Below are positions 1 to 10,921 of a stretch of DNA of 64,000 nt, in pieces (position 1 is the first letter of the stretch; every line of letters starts with the position of its first letter). The position numbers were made by a program, and so were the translations under genes. The notes under the pieces were generated by a model, which made no database searches, was not told where the DNA came from, and was given only the letters and a program-made list of their open reading frames with translations. The DNA is from Agapetus fuscipes. Its lineage: Eukaryota; Arthropoda; Insecta; Trichoptera; Glossosomatidae. The DNA is taken from contig OX637334.1 in NCBI GenBank assembly GCA_951799405.1, positions 15,438,001 to 15,502,000 on the forward strand, given 5' to 3'.

Positions 1-475
1 TGGAACCTATTCATTTTCATAGTTAAGAGGGGGTAAGCTTAAGTGGAGGTTTCCCAGCGCCCTTTGAAGGCTGAATCTTATTTCTAGTGAAGACTGAATA
101 AACCCTGTGGGCGTTTTTTTTGGGTTCTAAATAAGCACCAAAACAGTAAATTATATCTCACACCCTTAGGGCCTGTTGCACCAAACTCCAATCAGACAAA
201 AATCAAAATTAAGTGGAATAATTGGTTACATAAACGTAATAAAGCTGATGTACATCATATTTCCTGTTCAAATTCCATCACATAATAATGTGGGTAATAA
301 CCCACTTCTGAGAAATAATCAACCGAGGACCTTACCAGAATTAAGCAATCAAATTTGATGTGCCATCAAATATTGATTGGAGGTTGGTGCAACAGGCCCT
401 TAGTTGGGATGTAACCCTTTCTCTCTGACATGGAACGCAAGCATTCTACGAACCAAGCTATTCACCAGACAATAT
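1..475 (-). mobile_element. SINE-B copy, interrupted by MITE-A and cut by the window edge
   Basis: Read on the minus strand, 400-475 is the tRNA-like head (partner of GATAGCTCAGTTGGTAGAG, here degraded) and 1-168 is the body, recognisable by its 'GGTTTACTCAGCC'-like and 'CACTTCAACTGAAGTGG'-like blocks. The 3' part of the body lies outside the window. A MITE at 169-399 splits the copy, so the SINE is older than the MITE. Confidence 0.75.
169..399 (+). mobile_element. MITE-A copy 1 (PIF/Harbinger-like)
   Basis: A 231-bp element with terminal inverted repeats of about 26 bp that begin GGGCCTGTTGCACCAA, differing at one position between the two ends. TTA flanks it on both sides (166-168 and 400-402), the 3-bp TWA duplication expected of PIF/Harbinger transposition. 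There is no coding capacity. The small frame at 176-358 is just its interior read through. Two further copies lie at 22782 and 25111. Confidence 0.85.
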
Positions 476-1880
476 CGTAAGCCTTAGTTTTTTTCACACG
501 GCAAACAATATCCTAGATATTTTGTCTTCGCCGATTTCCCCAAAGGGAGTAAGTGACCCATGATTCACGGCTCCCCGGTATTGTCACCTCCCTTGTGGAG
601 GCCCGGGGGACCTTTCATTAATAATATAAACCAAGGCAGCTGGGGTCCTGAGCAATACGCGCTGCTTCACTGACGCACTGACACACTTACATTTCAATTC
701 ATGTTTTATTATTAAAAGAGTTACCCTGTTGAAATGGCTATCAATTAATTAGCGACCGATTTGTAAAATTCTTGTAAGAAAATGATAAAGAGAATAAAAC
801 CCTATTGAGTAAGGATTTTCAGTTTTTTCCCTAATTTGAAAATCTTCCAAGAATTTTGTTTTATGCCATAACCTGTCCTAGATAACAAACATTACCTATG
901 TTAAGGTGAAAAACAATCAAAATTGTTTTAGCCGTTCTCGAGTGATGCGTTTACAAACACATGTTATTATTGGTTTTTTTACACCTGCTTAGATATACAC
1001 GTAGGTGGATTAACACTTCTGCATCGAATGCAACAATCGATATCAAATTTAATACGATATATCCCGTAGGCAATACACAAGTATTCTTGAAATTTGGTCC
1101 AAATTTAATGGTTATATGAATTTCATATAGATACAGTAGAAATGCTTTCACACTGAATTTATATAACATTCCTACAAACAAAAGCATGAGTAAAAATCTC
1201 TTTCAAAAAGGGAATTTCCGAATTTAATTTTGAGTTACATCAGCATTGTGGTAAGACACCCACCTCACATTAATTCCTCTCAACCGAACTTGAGTTAGGA
1301 CAATACCACACCTGAACTGCGATCCCCAAATACTTGATATAATTAATATCCCAGTACGCCAAGTGTAAAACAGCGTTTTCCCATAAACTGAGTGGAAACT
1401 AAAAAAGCGCTTCTAGTGAGCGTTTTACTTTCAATACATTTTTTTGGTAAAACGCTTTGGATGAGTTTACGTATGGCTTAATTGTAGGGTACTGAACCTA
1501 GAAGGACAATTGAATCGTCTATAATCAAACGCGGGAATCTAGGATATTTTCTAGAATGAAATAAACATACGGGAACACTGAGAATTTCAATTTCTATGTT
1601 TCCCTAATATATATTACACACCTCAAAAAATAATCTTCGATGGCCGTCTTAGATTAAATACGACTCAAATGTAATGTTGGGGGTCTATTATATGTAAGAC
1701 AATGCCTTGTTAAGCTTTGGAATAATCAAGTCTAGGGAAAATTGAGGCCCATGTCCAACAATGAACAAAACTAAGACAAAAAATAAAGTTTTGTGATTTT
1801 AAAAGCTGAAAGATGATGTTACATATTATGGGTAGGAGCAAGAATATGAATTCGAAAACACAGATTTCAAATTATTTTTT
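476..1880. other. Stretch without recognised gene
   Basis: AT-rich sequence with stops in all frames. About 520-580 faintly resembles the 3' part of SINE-B (minus strand), too weak to call. Nothing else was recognised. Confidence 0.5.
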
Positions 1881-2000
1881 ATACTTTTTAGAAACAGATT
1901 CTAATAAAACACTGTTTCTTTTCACAAGAGATCTTTTTTTTTAATTGATCTCTTATGAAAAGAAACAGTGTTTTATTAGAATTTGGTTCTAAAAAATATA
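1881..2000. repeat. Hairpin HP1, about 53-bp arms
   Basis: 1881-1933 is nearly the reverse complement of 1946-2000, with a few mismatches and a T-rich loop. Each arm contains AAAACACTGTTTCTTTTCA, a block shared with the larger hairpins at 27880 and, more loosely, 59061, and with the half-copy at 60683. It looks like an older member of that family. Confidence 0.8.
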
Positions 2001-2028
2001 CATAAAAAATAAATCAATATGAATTTTT

Positions 2029-2110
2029 TACTGCTTGTGGGAATGCATTTCATATGAATCTCAAATGATACATATCTTTGCAGCTTAAATTTAGATTTAG
2101 AATAGATTTA
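2029..2110 (+). mobile_element. LINE-tail unit (LTU), 3' end only
   Basis: Matches the last 80 bp of the LTU: the CTGCTTGTGGGAATGCATTT block, then ATATCTTTGCAGCTTA and a TTTAGA-repeat tail. A SINE-B copy abuts the tail directly. Confidence 0.75.
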
Positions 2111-2430
2111 GAATAGCTCAGCTGGTAGAATGTTTCCGCTCCATGCCAGAGGTCTACAGTTCGATCCTCACCAAGGATGTCAGAAACTATTCCACGTCCC
2201 GGTGCTCATTTCAAACTCAAAATCAAAACATTAGCGAGGTTAACTCAGCCTTCATAAGAAATAAGAACGAGTCTCTTGGAAGCTGGAAAACCCACACTTC
2301 AAGTGAAATGGTTGGCGTAAAGGCAGCGCCTTTACCTGTGAAAATAAAGGTTCTACAAGCCACATGCGATTCCTTTGGGGATATAGCGATAAGAACTTGC
2401 ACTATATGTGCAACTTACTTGCGCTTTTTT
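2111..2430 (+). mobile_element. SINE-B copy, near full length
   Basis: The tRNA-like head contains an A box (TAGCTCAGCTGGTAGAA) and a B box (GTTCGATCCTC). The family body follows, ending in the usual GCGC-T6 terminus. It is diverged from the copy at 3703. The frame at 2143-2478 is a read-through of this SINE, not a gene. Confidence 0.85.
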
Positions 2431-3112
2431 CAGTGTGAAAATGGAAAACATGTCTTACACCTTGAGTTGATATCTTAGCCTGGCTTTTTGGGATTGAACG
2501 CAAGCGCTCTATAAACAAATATCAGAGTATTTTGAGGGGGGTGTTTCTCATTTTTTGTAACGGCTGTATTTTTATATACACGCTACTAAGCTACACGTAC
2601 AGTGTAACTGCTTGCCGAATAATATTTTCCTCTGTTGTATTTCGAGTTTTCAAAACTATTTCACATCCAGCTCGCTCTGTGTTGGTTTGCTCTATAACTA
2701 GAAACAAAAGGGCGTGGAGGTTTTGTGTTGGATGGAAATAGCTTTGATGCCAAACACAGTTTTGGCTTTCAAGCCCAAACTTTTCTACGAAAATCAATTA
2801 AATATCAAAGTATTTGTGTAAACAGTTTTGCGCAAAAGTTTTGTGGCTCTTTTTCAGTGGAGAAGTTTAATTTAATTGTTTACTTAGTTTATTTTGTACT
2901 TTAATTTATCTACAGAGTGAAAGGTTAATTTCATTCAGGAAAGTAATTTTATGAACTTTTTTGTCTATTTTTTACAAATTCGTAAAGAGGGATGCAATTC
3001 ACCAACTTATATTTGCGTTGCCAGAAACAGGTATTAATATTATCAATTATAAATTCACCACTTTTTTGATGAAAAAAACCCGAAAAAAACCTCGTCAGCC
3101 GGGTTGATGATC
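2431..3112. other. Stretch without recognised gene
   Basis: AT-rich. Overlapping short frames on both strands near 2532-2797 show no recognisable protein features. Confidence 0.5.
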
Positions 3113-3180
3113 ATGGTGATGAGACTTCCAGCCCAGGTGTGATTTACCTACATGAAAACAGCACTCACCAAATAAATCAG
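3113..3180 (+). mobile_element. Fragments of MITE-D end and SINE-A 3' end
   Basis: 3113-3134 matches one inverted-repeat end of MITE-D (GGTGATGAGACTTCCAGCC). It is joined to the alternative 3' terminus of SINE-A (GGTGTGATTT, then CACTCACCAAATAAATC), also seen at 54770-54805. Both pieces are truncated. Confidence 0.6.
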
Positions 3181-3689
3181 ACAAAATTACTACTTTCGTG
3201 GCAGTTTTAAATAAAAAAGCTTTATTTATTTCCCGTCGCCCTTCATTTACATTTAAAAGGGTGTTTTTTTATTTTATGTTCATTGAATGTTTACTCTTTC
3301 CGGACATTAAATCACCCTTTATGGTCGCTACAGACAAACATGCATGCGTGCCATTTTTGCAAGTATACATCGATACATTTAAAGAGAGATACCGTTACTA
3401 TTACTCGTCGACAATCCACTGCTGAGTTGCCTTAATTTATTTCCATCGTTGCATATCCTTAATTTTTTTCATTCATTTCCTTATATTATACACATCTCTG
3501 GAACTCAGAGCCGAAGAGTGTTCACATTTTTTCAATATTGTGGTTTTGACTTGTGTTTTGAAAAGTGTTGTGAAATGTGTTTTTGAACATCTGGACGTTA
3601 GGGCCAAATAACTTTTAGTTTGGTGACTGAAGTCTAGTGGCATATTCAAAATTCATTACATAAAGCTCAGTTATTTATTTTTTAAAACA
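3181..3689. other. Stretch without recognised gene
   Basis: AT-rich. The 75-codon frame at 3198-3425 has no recognised domain and no support as a gene. Confidence 0.4.
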
Positions 3690-3702
3690 GCGTATTTTTA
3701 AG

Positions 3703-4046
3703 AGTCCGGTCGATAGCTCAGTTGGTAGAGTGCTTGCATTCCATGCCGTGAGCTCGGGTTCGAATCCCACCGAGCGCGAGGGTGTCAGAAATGATTTCCC
3801 GTTTCGGTGTTTATTTCAAACCCCAAAATAATAATACCGGCAAGGTTTACTCAGCCTTCACAAGAAATGAGTACCAGCTCTCTCGGGAGCTGGGAAACCC
3901 CCACTTCAACTGAAGTGGTTGGCGTAAGGACGGCCCCCTTACCTGTAAAAATAAATAGGTTCAACTCGCCACATGCGACCCCTTCGGGGATAACGCGGCA
4001 AGAAGTTACACTATATGTGTAGCTTAGTTGCGTTTTTTTTTTTTTT
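3703..4046 (+). mobile_element. SINE-B, full-length reference copy with target duplication
   Basis: A 344-bp tRNA-derived SINE. The head (about 3705-3782) has A box TAGCTCAGTTGGTAGAG and B box GGTTCGAATCC. The acceptor arms do not pair, so it is not a working tRNA gene. The body is unrelated to tRNA and ends in a run of 14 T. GCGTATTTTTAAG flanks it exactly at 3690-3702 and 4047-4059, a 13-bp target-site duplication typical of LINE-driven retroposition. The frame at 3807-4022 is internal to the SINE and recurs as a shadow in other copies. Confidence 0.93.
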
Positions 4047-4059
4047 GCGTATTTTTAAG

Positions 4060-5329
4060 GGTGGAAAAAAGATAACTAAAAGAATGTGAAATCAATGCAA
4101 ATGGCATCATTTAACAATGCCAATCATGATTGGCCATCTGTTACCAACTTTACATACCTACATGAAACTTTTTATTAAAAACAAGCCAGAATAATATTTT
4201 GTATTTTTTAATAACCTCTACGGGTTTTTCAAATTGTTGTTTTTTTAACAAATATCTTATTAAATCCAGCTTTTCGTTGTTTGTACTAATTTTTACCTCA
4301 CTCTCTGTTTTTTTAATTCAAACAATATTCTGAAATGGAATATGAGAGAGTTTTACTGTAATAATTTTGCTTTATTGTAAGTACTTCAATAATTAATGTA
4401 TTTTTTATTAAGAGAATGTAAATATTACTTTTTTTTACTCCTACTTTTTAATGTAATCATAGTTGCCAAAATATGTTGATATTTGAAAAAAAAAATACAA
4501 CCACGTTAAGTTTGACCTTTCACATGTTGCATGTGTACTTACTCATGGGGGATTATTGAGAGAAGAGAACCAATTTTTACCGGATGTACGGCTTTTTCTA
4601 AACTATAATTTAAGGAAAACTCACTAATTTGAAGAAAATTAAGAAGGTATAGGTGAACCCTTAGTAAAAATGTATGAATTAATCAATACGTGACGAACGT
4701 TGAAAACCTTTCACCAAAAAGTTCCTTTTTAAGATCCTGTCCTTACAATGGTCTTCACTTGGTTAATCCATCGGTTTGCATATCTTTCTTTCTTTTTTAA
4801 TTTTCCTGACTCTCAACCATCAAAAGACTCTCACAAGGGGAAATTTTCAAAATAAATTGGAAAAAAAACCTAACAAGTATAATACATGGATTTCCGACTT
4901 TTTTATTTGACCTTTTTTGTTTGCAAAATAAAGAGATACATCTGTATTCAAAAGGCGCTGCATTCCAGAATCTTTGATAGCAAAAAGGTAAAAAGAAAAA
5001 TGAGAGAAATATGTTATTAGAAAATAATTTCGTGGTCTTGAAGCTACCAGTGGGCAACTCCAAAAAACATTGAATTTCTGGTTTTTGTACATACAAATTC
5101 GGCTTTTATTTTAATCAATGCAAAGACAGATTTGATACGAGAAGTTGGTTGGTTTTTAGAGCTTTTTGTTCTATTTGTAAAAATAAAAAGGTGTATCTAA
5201 AAATCTCACTTTCTTTGTGACTTCTTCAAATTCTTTGATTTGCATTCAAAATAAATTTCAAATGATGATCTGCCTTACAAGGCAGATTTTCAATTTTGAA
5301 ATTTGGAGCTGTTTGAATTTTTTTTATTT
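4060..5329. other. Stretch without recognised gene
   Basis: Very AT-rich with many homopolymer runs. Two overlapping minus-strand frames at 4797-5096 are low-complexity and not supported. Confidence 0.5.
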
Positions 5330-5796
5330 ACTCAGTTACAACAGATTATTGTTTCCGACACTGATGTACGGAAGTGAAGTAAGGCCAGTAAGAAGTTGTT
5401 AAATGCATATGGTATGAGCGGCGGAAATGAATCATTTGAGAAGTAAGAAATAAAACTTTTGAGACATTAAGTGAATAATAAATGGCATAAAATCATAAGT
5501 GGAATGTTAAGTTGCAAAAAATGTGATGAGTTAGTTTGGACCTGTGGAATGAAAGATTATGGAATGCTGACAAAATGTATGTTCAGACGAAACGTAAAAT
5601 ACAAAATTGGAAGAGAGAGGAAAGTATGGCTTGTCAAATTTATGGAATTGTGAAAGAATGGTATGCAAGGATGTAAGAGAATGAAAAGAGGTTTGCTAGA
5701 GTAGAAATAAGTGATGACAAAGATTATCTACACAGGAAATGTAAGATGTAAGTGGAGAGACCAAGAAATGAATGTCTTGATCAATTGGTTTGGGTA
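5330..5796 (+). pseudogene. Decayed LINE fragment (RTE-like C-terminal region)
   Basis: Around 5355-5390 the translation gives PTLMYGSE, as in the LINE at 17470-18108. Around 5605-5785 traces of the basic GRPR...DQ segment appear. Stops and frameshifts interrupt it throughout. The younger Jockey-type LINE follows immediately, and similar decayed sequence resumes beyond it at about 8450, so this looks like the left half of a split copy. Confidence 0.6.
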
Positions 5797-8440
5797 GGTA
5801 TTTATTTATTTATTTATTTATTCTTAAAGACACCAACAGAACAAAGGAGTAGCACATACACAAAAAAAAACACAATAATACAAACACATAAGTATCTCCA
5901 ATGCTCCAATAATAGGTGCCTATCGCATAATCTTATTTTAACAATAATTAATTAGCGGGAGTAGGTATTATGAGTTGGAATAGGTAAATACACTATGCCG
6001 GGGCGCTGAGCTTCAACGCACATATACAGCATACAATGCTGTACAGCGATAACCAACGCACACACGCACAATGCATCAGATTCATAAAACGTCACCGGCA
6101 ATGTCTATAACATGCTTGCGTTGAAATTTCAGGCATTTAATAAATTAAAATAAGAATACTGAACACCATGTCAGCCATGCAAACAGAAATAAAAACATAC
6201 ATGAAAATTGTTTACAAATATAAACAAAAATAGAATAGAATAGAATATTCAAACCATGATTTAGGGTTGTTTAAAGATTAGCTTAGGTATGATTCATTAA
6301 CAGGATATAATATAAATTTAAAATTATCAATCTCGACAAAAATTACCCCTTATCGCAGTTTTAAGTGATTCAATTGAACTGGAAAATATATCAATATCGG
6401 GAAGAACTCTCTTTAAAGCATTGAAGGACCTCATCATTCGATCAATAGGTCGAAAATGACCAACGTTGGAATTGTATTTCCTGATTCTAAACGTTTCGCT
6501 ATTTCTTAATCGTACATTTCCATGAAAATGCAAACTTTCAATATCTGTTGTGTGCAAATCTCCACGTATGAGCTTATAAAGATATACAAGTTCAGCAATA
6601 TTGCGCCTATCATACAACGTATCCATCTTAAAGTGACGAAGTCGCTCAGGGTAAGCTTTTCCCCTTCCTAAACCTGCTCTGTAAGAAAGTACCCTCGTGA
6701 AACACTTTTGAACACGTTCAATGTTATCTTTATGAACGGCATAGTGGGGTGACCATATAAAGGACTGGTACTCGAGTATGCTACGGACTAATGAGTAATA
6801 CAATGCTATCAGGCTACTTGGGTTTTTGAATGGTTTCGTAATTCTGAAGATGAAACCCAGAGTCCTATATGATTTCTGTGTAATGATTTCGTAATGTTTC
6901 CTAAACATAAGTTCTGCATCGAGTGTTATGCCTAAGTCCTTGATCGCGGTGACCCTGTCAATGCACACGCTGTTGATTTTATAGTCATATTTTGTAACCT
7001 TTCTATTACGGGTGAACGTGATAGAATAACACTTACTTGTATTCAACAGCATGTTGTTAGTAGAGCACCAAGCAGTCAAAGCACTCAAGTCAGTCTGCAA
7101 TTTATGGCAGTCGCCCATGTCTTTTACCTGAATGAATAATTTTAGGTCGTCAGCGTACATCAGATAACTGCAAGCGAGATTCGCGCCAAGATCATTCATA
7201 AATATTAAAAACAATAGGGGACCCAAGTGCGAACCCTGTGGCACACCAGAGGTGACCACCATTGGACCAGAGTCGTATCCTCCTACAGAGACATACTGCA
7301 CCCTGTCACTAAGATAAGAGCTGAACCAGTTTAGCAAACCACGCCCAATGCCCATCCCATGCAATTTCCTCAGAAGAATACTGTGATCAACCCGGTCAAA
7401 CGCCTTGCTGAGATCGGTATAGATAGCGTCCACCTGGACCCTGGAATCAAGACTTTCGCTCAGGTAGTTCACGAACTCCATCAGATTGGTATTCGTGGAT
7501 TTTTTGGAGACGAAACCATGCTGGTTTTTGTCTAGCAGCGGACCGACGTGGTGATAGACGTACGCGTACACGACCTTCTCGAAAATTTTCGAGAAGACAG
7601 GCAATAGACTGATGGGCCTATAGTTTTTTACGTCCGCTTTGTTGCCGGATTTAAAAATAGGAACAATTCTCGAGACCTTCCACAAAACCGGAAAGACACC
7701 GCTGTCAAGCGATCGCTGAAAAATAGTAAACAAAGGATCAATCAATTCGTCAGCGCATTCCTTTACAAATAAATTCGGTATATCGTCACTTCCAATGCCC
7801 TTGTTAATATCTAAACTATTGATAATTTTTAATATTTCGTACTTACTTAGAGACAAGCGACAAAGAGAAAGGTGAGATACAAAAGAGGAGTTTTCTAAGT
7901 GTTCGTCAATTATAGAGGAGTCGACAAAGACAGAAGAAAAGAATTCTGCAAATAAATTGCTGACACCCTCACCACCATTAGCTGTGACTCCTTCGTAACT
8001 CACCTCCCGTGGTATGGAACTTGAGTGTTTGTGTGAGTTTACATAACTCCAAAAGGGTTTAGCGGAGTGCTTGAGCGAGGCCTCGATGGAGGCTACATAT
8101 GATTTGTGACAATTTTTAATTGACTTCTTCACCCTATTTCGCAAGACAGCAAAGGCCTTCTTATCCGTTTCGTTACCATATATTTTAAATCTTTTGTGAA
8201 CTTTGTCTTTTTCCCTAATCATATGGATAAGGGAAGCGCTGTACCATGAAGGGTATTTGTGAGACTTAGGTCTCATTTTTGGGGTATGATGTTCAATTAC
8301 TCGCCAAACTGAGTTGTAAAAAAGCTGCAGAGCATCGTTAACATCAAGGTCTTCGAGGAACGACCAATCGATCTCGGAGAGTTCCATCTTACACGACGTA
8401 AAGTTGGTTTTGCGAAAATTATAACGAACACGCTCGATAG
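5797..8440 (-). mobile_element. 5'-truncated Jockey/CR1-type LINE
   Basis: A non-LTR retrotransposon on the minus strand. It ends in a (TAAA)n-type tail, seen on the plus strand as a TTTA array at about 5798-5822, followed by a 3' UTR of about 500 bp and the reverse transcriptase frame. The endonuclease domain that should lie upstream is missing. Frame similarity fades near 8440, where in-frame residues reading about SIERVRYNFRK precede the first ATG. AGGTAT occurs at both boundaries and could be a target duplication, but it is short. It lies inside an older LINE. Confidence 0.85.
6327..8387 (-). CDS. Reverse transcriptase of Jockey/CR1-type LINE (partial ORF2)
   Basis: 686 codons without interruption. 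The protein would copy LINE RNA into DNA at the target site. The N-terminal 200 residues are the spacer between endonuclease and RT seen in Jockey-type elements. RT motifs are in order: 'NYRPISLLP' near 255, motif A with TDLSKAFD (Asp325), motif B SGVPQGS near 381, and catalytic YADD at 411-414. The C-terminal region (about 500-686) is the usual thumb and tail. The first ATG is chosen by default; the real ORF2 began further upstream in a now-missing endonuclease. The complete frame implies a fairly recent insertion, but without an endonuclease it is unlikely to be autonomous. Confidence 0.9.
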   Translation of the reverse strand: MELSEIDWSFLEDLDVNDALQLFYNSVWRVIEHHTPKMRPKSHKYPSWYSASLIHMIREKDKVHKRFKIYGNETDKKAFAVLRNRVKKSIKNCHKSYVASIEASLKHSAKPFWSYVNSHKHSSSIPREVSYEGVTANGGEGVSNLFAEFFSSVFVDSSIIDEHLENSSFVSHLSLCRLSLSKYEILKIINSLDINKGIGSDDIPNLFVKECADELIDPLFTIFQRSLDSGVFPVLWKVSRIVPIFKSGNKADVKNYRPISLLPVFSKIFEKVVYAYVYHHVGPLLDKNQHGFVSKKSTNTNLMEFVNYLSESLDSRVQVDAIYTDLSKAFDRVDHSILLRKLHGMGIGRGLLNWFSSYLSDRVQYVSVGGYDSGPMVVTSGVPQGSHLGPLLFLIFMNDLGANLACSYLMYADDLKLFIQVKDMGDCHKLQTDLSALTAWCSTNNMLLNTSKCYSITFTRNRKVTKYDYKINSVCIDRVTAIKDLGITLDAELMFRKHYEIITQKSYRTLGFIFRITKPFKNPSSLIALYYSLVRSILEYQSFIWSPHYAVHKDNIERVQKCFTRVLSYRAGLGRGKAYPERLRHFKMDTLYDRRNIAELVYLYKLIRGDLHTTDIESLHFHGNVRLRNSETFRIRKYNSNVGHFRPIDRMMRSFNALKRVLPDIDIFSSSIESLKTAIRGNFCRD

Positions 8441-8650
8441 AGGTATACAGAAAGAATGTAAATAAAAGAAATGTATTAAGAAAATGGTAGATAATATAAT
8501 TGAAATGAGGGATGTAGGATAGATATTAGTAGAGGAGACTCTGGAGGGGAAAGAATCCACCCCTACTGGAACCATGACAGCAAAAATACAATTCTGCAAG
8601 GGATCTGGCCACCCCTACCGAAATACCAACAGTCACAATTACAGTTACAA
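8441..8650 (+). pseudogene. Right half of the LINE fragment split by the Jockey-type element
   Basis: 8597-8650 (TCTGGCCACCCCTACC, then AATACCAACAGT) matches sequence at 35188-35230 and resembles the 3' end of the LINE remnant at 58515. It fits as the continuation of the fragment at 5330-5796. It is decayed and has no open frame. Confidence 0.45.
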
Positions 8651-9539
8651 ACTGAGTTAAATCTCGTTAGTCTATTTTGAGTATAATTTTATGAACAGGA
8701 TCAAAAAAAAAATATCCATCTCCAATTTTTTGTTGATTTTCAGAAATCCAGTCTTGAAAAAAAAAACACGAGTTGGCGGGAAACAAAATAAAGTTGTGCA
8801 TAATACAGGCAGATATTGGTGAGGGAATTGCGGTGCCGCATAAGAAGCAGCTGCCTTTGATCTTTTTTTGATGTTTGCCCGCGCAGAAACGGGAGACCTA
8901 ATTATACTTTATGTAGTCGAATAAAAACATAATTTTGGGAGTTTGCTTGTTTTTAATGTGGGCCGCTGTGTTTATCACTACTTACGAAAGTCATACTTTA
9001 ATGAACATCTGTAATCTAAGTTGCAAAGATGGACTTGTATGTATTGCATATTTATAAAATAATAAAAATCAAATCTCAAAAGTACATTAACACCTGGGGC
9101 TCTCATACACTTACATGAATTTTTATAGTCATTGATCAATTTAAAATATATGTAAAAATGGCGTATACTAGTTTCTTAGTAAAGTAATGCACATGCCATG
9201 GAACGTAGTAGTCTTACAATCATCTTACAATGAAAAAAAGGACATATGATACCAACTTTACTTACTTTCTTCGGCTCATAAGCCTTGAAGGCTCAGGGCC
9301 TCCCGCACTACAATCCTCCAGGACTATACATATATATTGATACCAACGTTATAATTAAGTCAAAAAAGAGACATTAAATAACAACGATATCTTCTTTAAA
9401 GTTCTGGATGACGGATGCATGGAAACATGTACCTAATACTTAATTTTACGTTAATCGATTTCTATCATCTAATTCTAAGTTGTAGAAAAAAATTAGACGT
9501 TCTTTCATTTAAGATAAGACGGTCGTAGTCTTCAGGTTT
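8651..9539. other. Stretch without recognised gene
   Basis: AT-rich. 9270-9325 is a GC-richer island with the near-palindrome AAGCCTTGAAGGCTC. It may be a repeat fragment of an unidentified family. Confidence 0.4.
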
Positions 9540-9715
9540 ACGCTACGGATCCGTAATGGTAAGGTATAAGGTTTCACGCCCGGCAGAACACAAACTTAAG
9601 TTCAAATTTTTCTTAACTGAGTTTACAAATATAATATATGGCTGTACAAGAGACCCGTCACCAAAGGTCCATCCAGCCTCACAGTAACAAGTTTTTGCTT
9701 GACTATAATAAATCT
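9540..9715 (+). mobile_element. SINE-A copy, degraded
   Basis: The tRNA-like head (about 9545-9590) is strongly eroded. The body is identified by GTCACCAAAGGTCCATCCAG and the following cytosine/thymine-rich block. The 3' end is lost. Confidence 0.65.
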
Positions 9716-9892
9716 TAATTTTTAATGTTTATGTTTCAGTGTAGTATATTTTCAACAATCAGCTTTAATTCAAACGTATGGAACTTCGTTTTAGAAATAT
9801 TTATGGAAAAATATATGGAAAACTCAACAGCACCCTTAGTGAGTGTCTTAGTTTTTTTTTCTATTTAGGTGGTGGTGGACTTATGGGTATTC

Positions 9893-10162
9893 CTTGACTT
9901 AAAGGTATTGTTTGACTTATAGGTTGGTATGAGGCTGACCACCCATACTGTAAAAAAATGGTTCACTTTGCCAATGTCACCCTTGTTTTAGGGAAGGTCA
10001 GCAAGATTTGCAGGGCTTATGTATATTTGAGATTAGGTTTTATATTTTAGATTCACATGCAGCATGTTTAAGCGCGAACTTAAACATGTCTGCTTGCGGG
10101 AGCCCATTTAATAAAAATCTTAAATGTAATATATCTTTGCGACTCAGATTATAGATTATAGT
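9893..10162 (+). mobile_element. LTU, near full length
   Basis: Begins near the standard boundary CCTTGACTTA and contains TGAGGCTGACCACCCATACT, TGGTTCACTTTGCCAATGTC and the AGCGCGAAC block. It ends GATTATAGATTATAG. The first 20 bp are partly duplicated ('TTGACTTA' occurs twice). Confidence 0.85.
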
Positions 10163-10921
10163 GGGAAACTTACGTGATGTTTTATGCTAAGGGAACAACA
10201 CTGAAAAACGTGTTTTAAACACCAGAGACAACCCAGAAACAGTACAGAATAAAAGGCGGCTGTATTCCATTAAAAAGACAAATACAAGTTTTAATTGACC
10301 ATTATTTTTAACGGTTCTCATCTTCTCCAGAAATTTGAATTCCCAGACTTGAATTTATCAGATTGCCTGACATTGCCGGGAAGCTTTCTGCCTACGGACG
10401 ATTCATAATCGAAAAAGCTCAGTAAGGGTTTGTTTTTGAAAAGCAGAATTAATAACAGGTAAATTGTCGTCTAATCTTTCCTTATGCCCAATGCCTCGAG
10501 TATTAAACATCAGTTGCGTTAATGCTCTGTTCATCCGATGCGTAGCACCAAAAATGTATGGAAACTTATACGCTCACTGGAGGCGGTGTCTCAGCTAAGT
10601 CATTCATTTTAATCATCTTGAAATCGTTTTGTCATCTTTACCATGTATTCAAATACAAAACTAGAATGCCGTCTTTGATTTCAAATGACTCAATTTTAGT
10701 GAGAAAATCTATTTCTGGTATATTGTTGTTTGAAAAACGTAAATTTTATGGTACGTACTACGTAGCTTCCTTTCGTACAGGTTTTTGGCTTTCGTTTAAC
10801 TTAAGCTCAATGTCTTATACTTGAGGTACTGAAAATAAAATACAGGTGAAGTCACATAGCCGAGGGTTTTTTTTGAAGTGCTGACTATCAAAATTGATGA
10901 TTTTTTAAAATTCAAAAACCA
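10163..10921. other. Stretch without recognised gene
   Basis: No repeat family recognised. The 88-codon frame at 10558-10824 lacks any identifiable domain, and I do not treat it as a gene. Confidence 0.4.

Noticed and set aside
3705..3782. Functional tRNA gene
   Set aside because: A and B boxes are good but the acceptor arms do not pair, and the sequence continues into a repeated SINE body with a target duplication.
4797..5096. Overlapping minus-strand frames of 81 and 99 codons
   Set aside because: Phenylalanine-rich, low complexity, no domain, in AT-rich DNA. Chance open frames are more likely.
8297..8599. 100-codon minus-strand frame overlapping the Jockey RT start
   Set aside because: Different frame from the RT; no similarity to an endonuclease; hydrophobic by composition.
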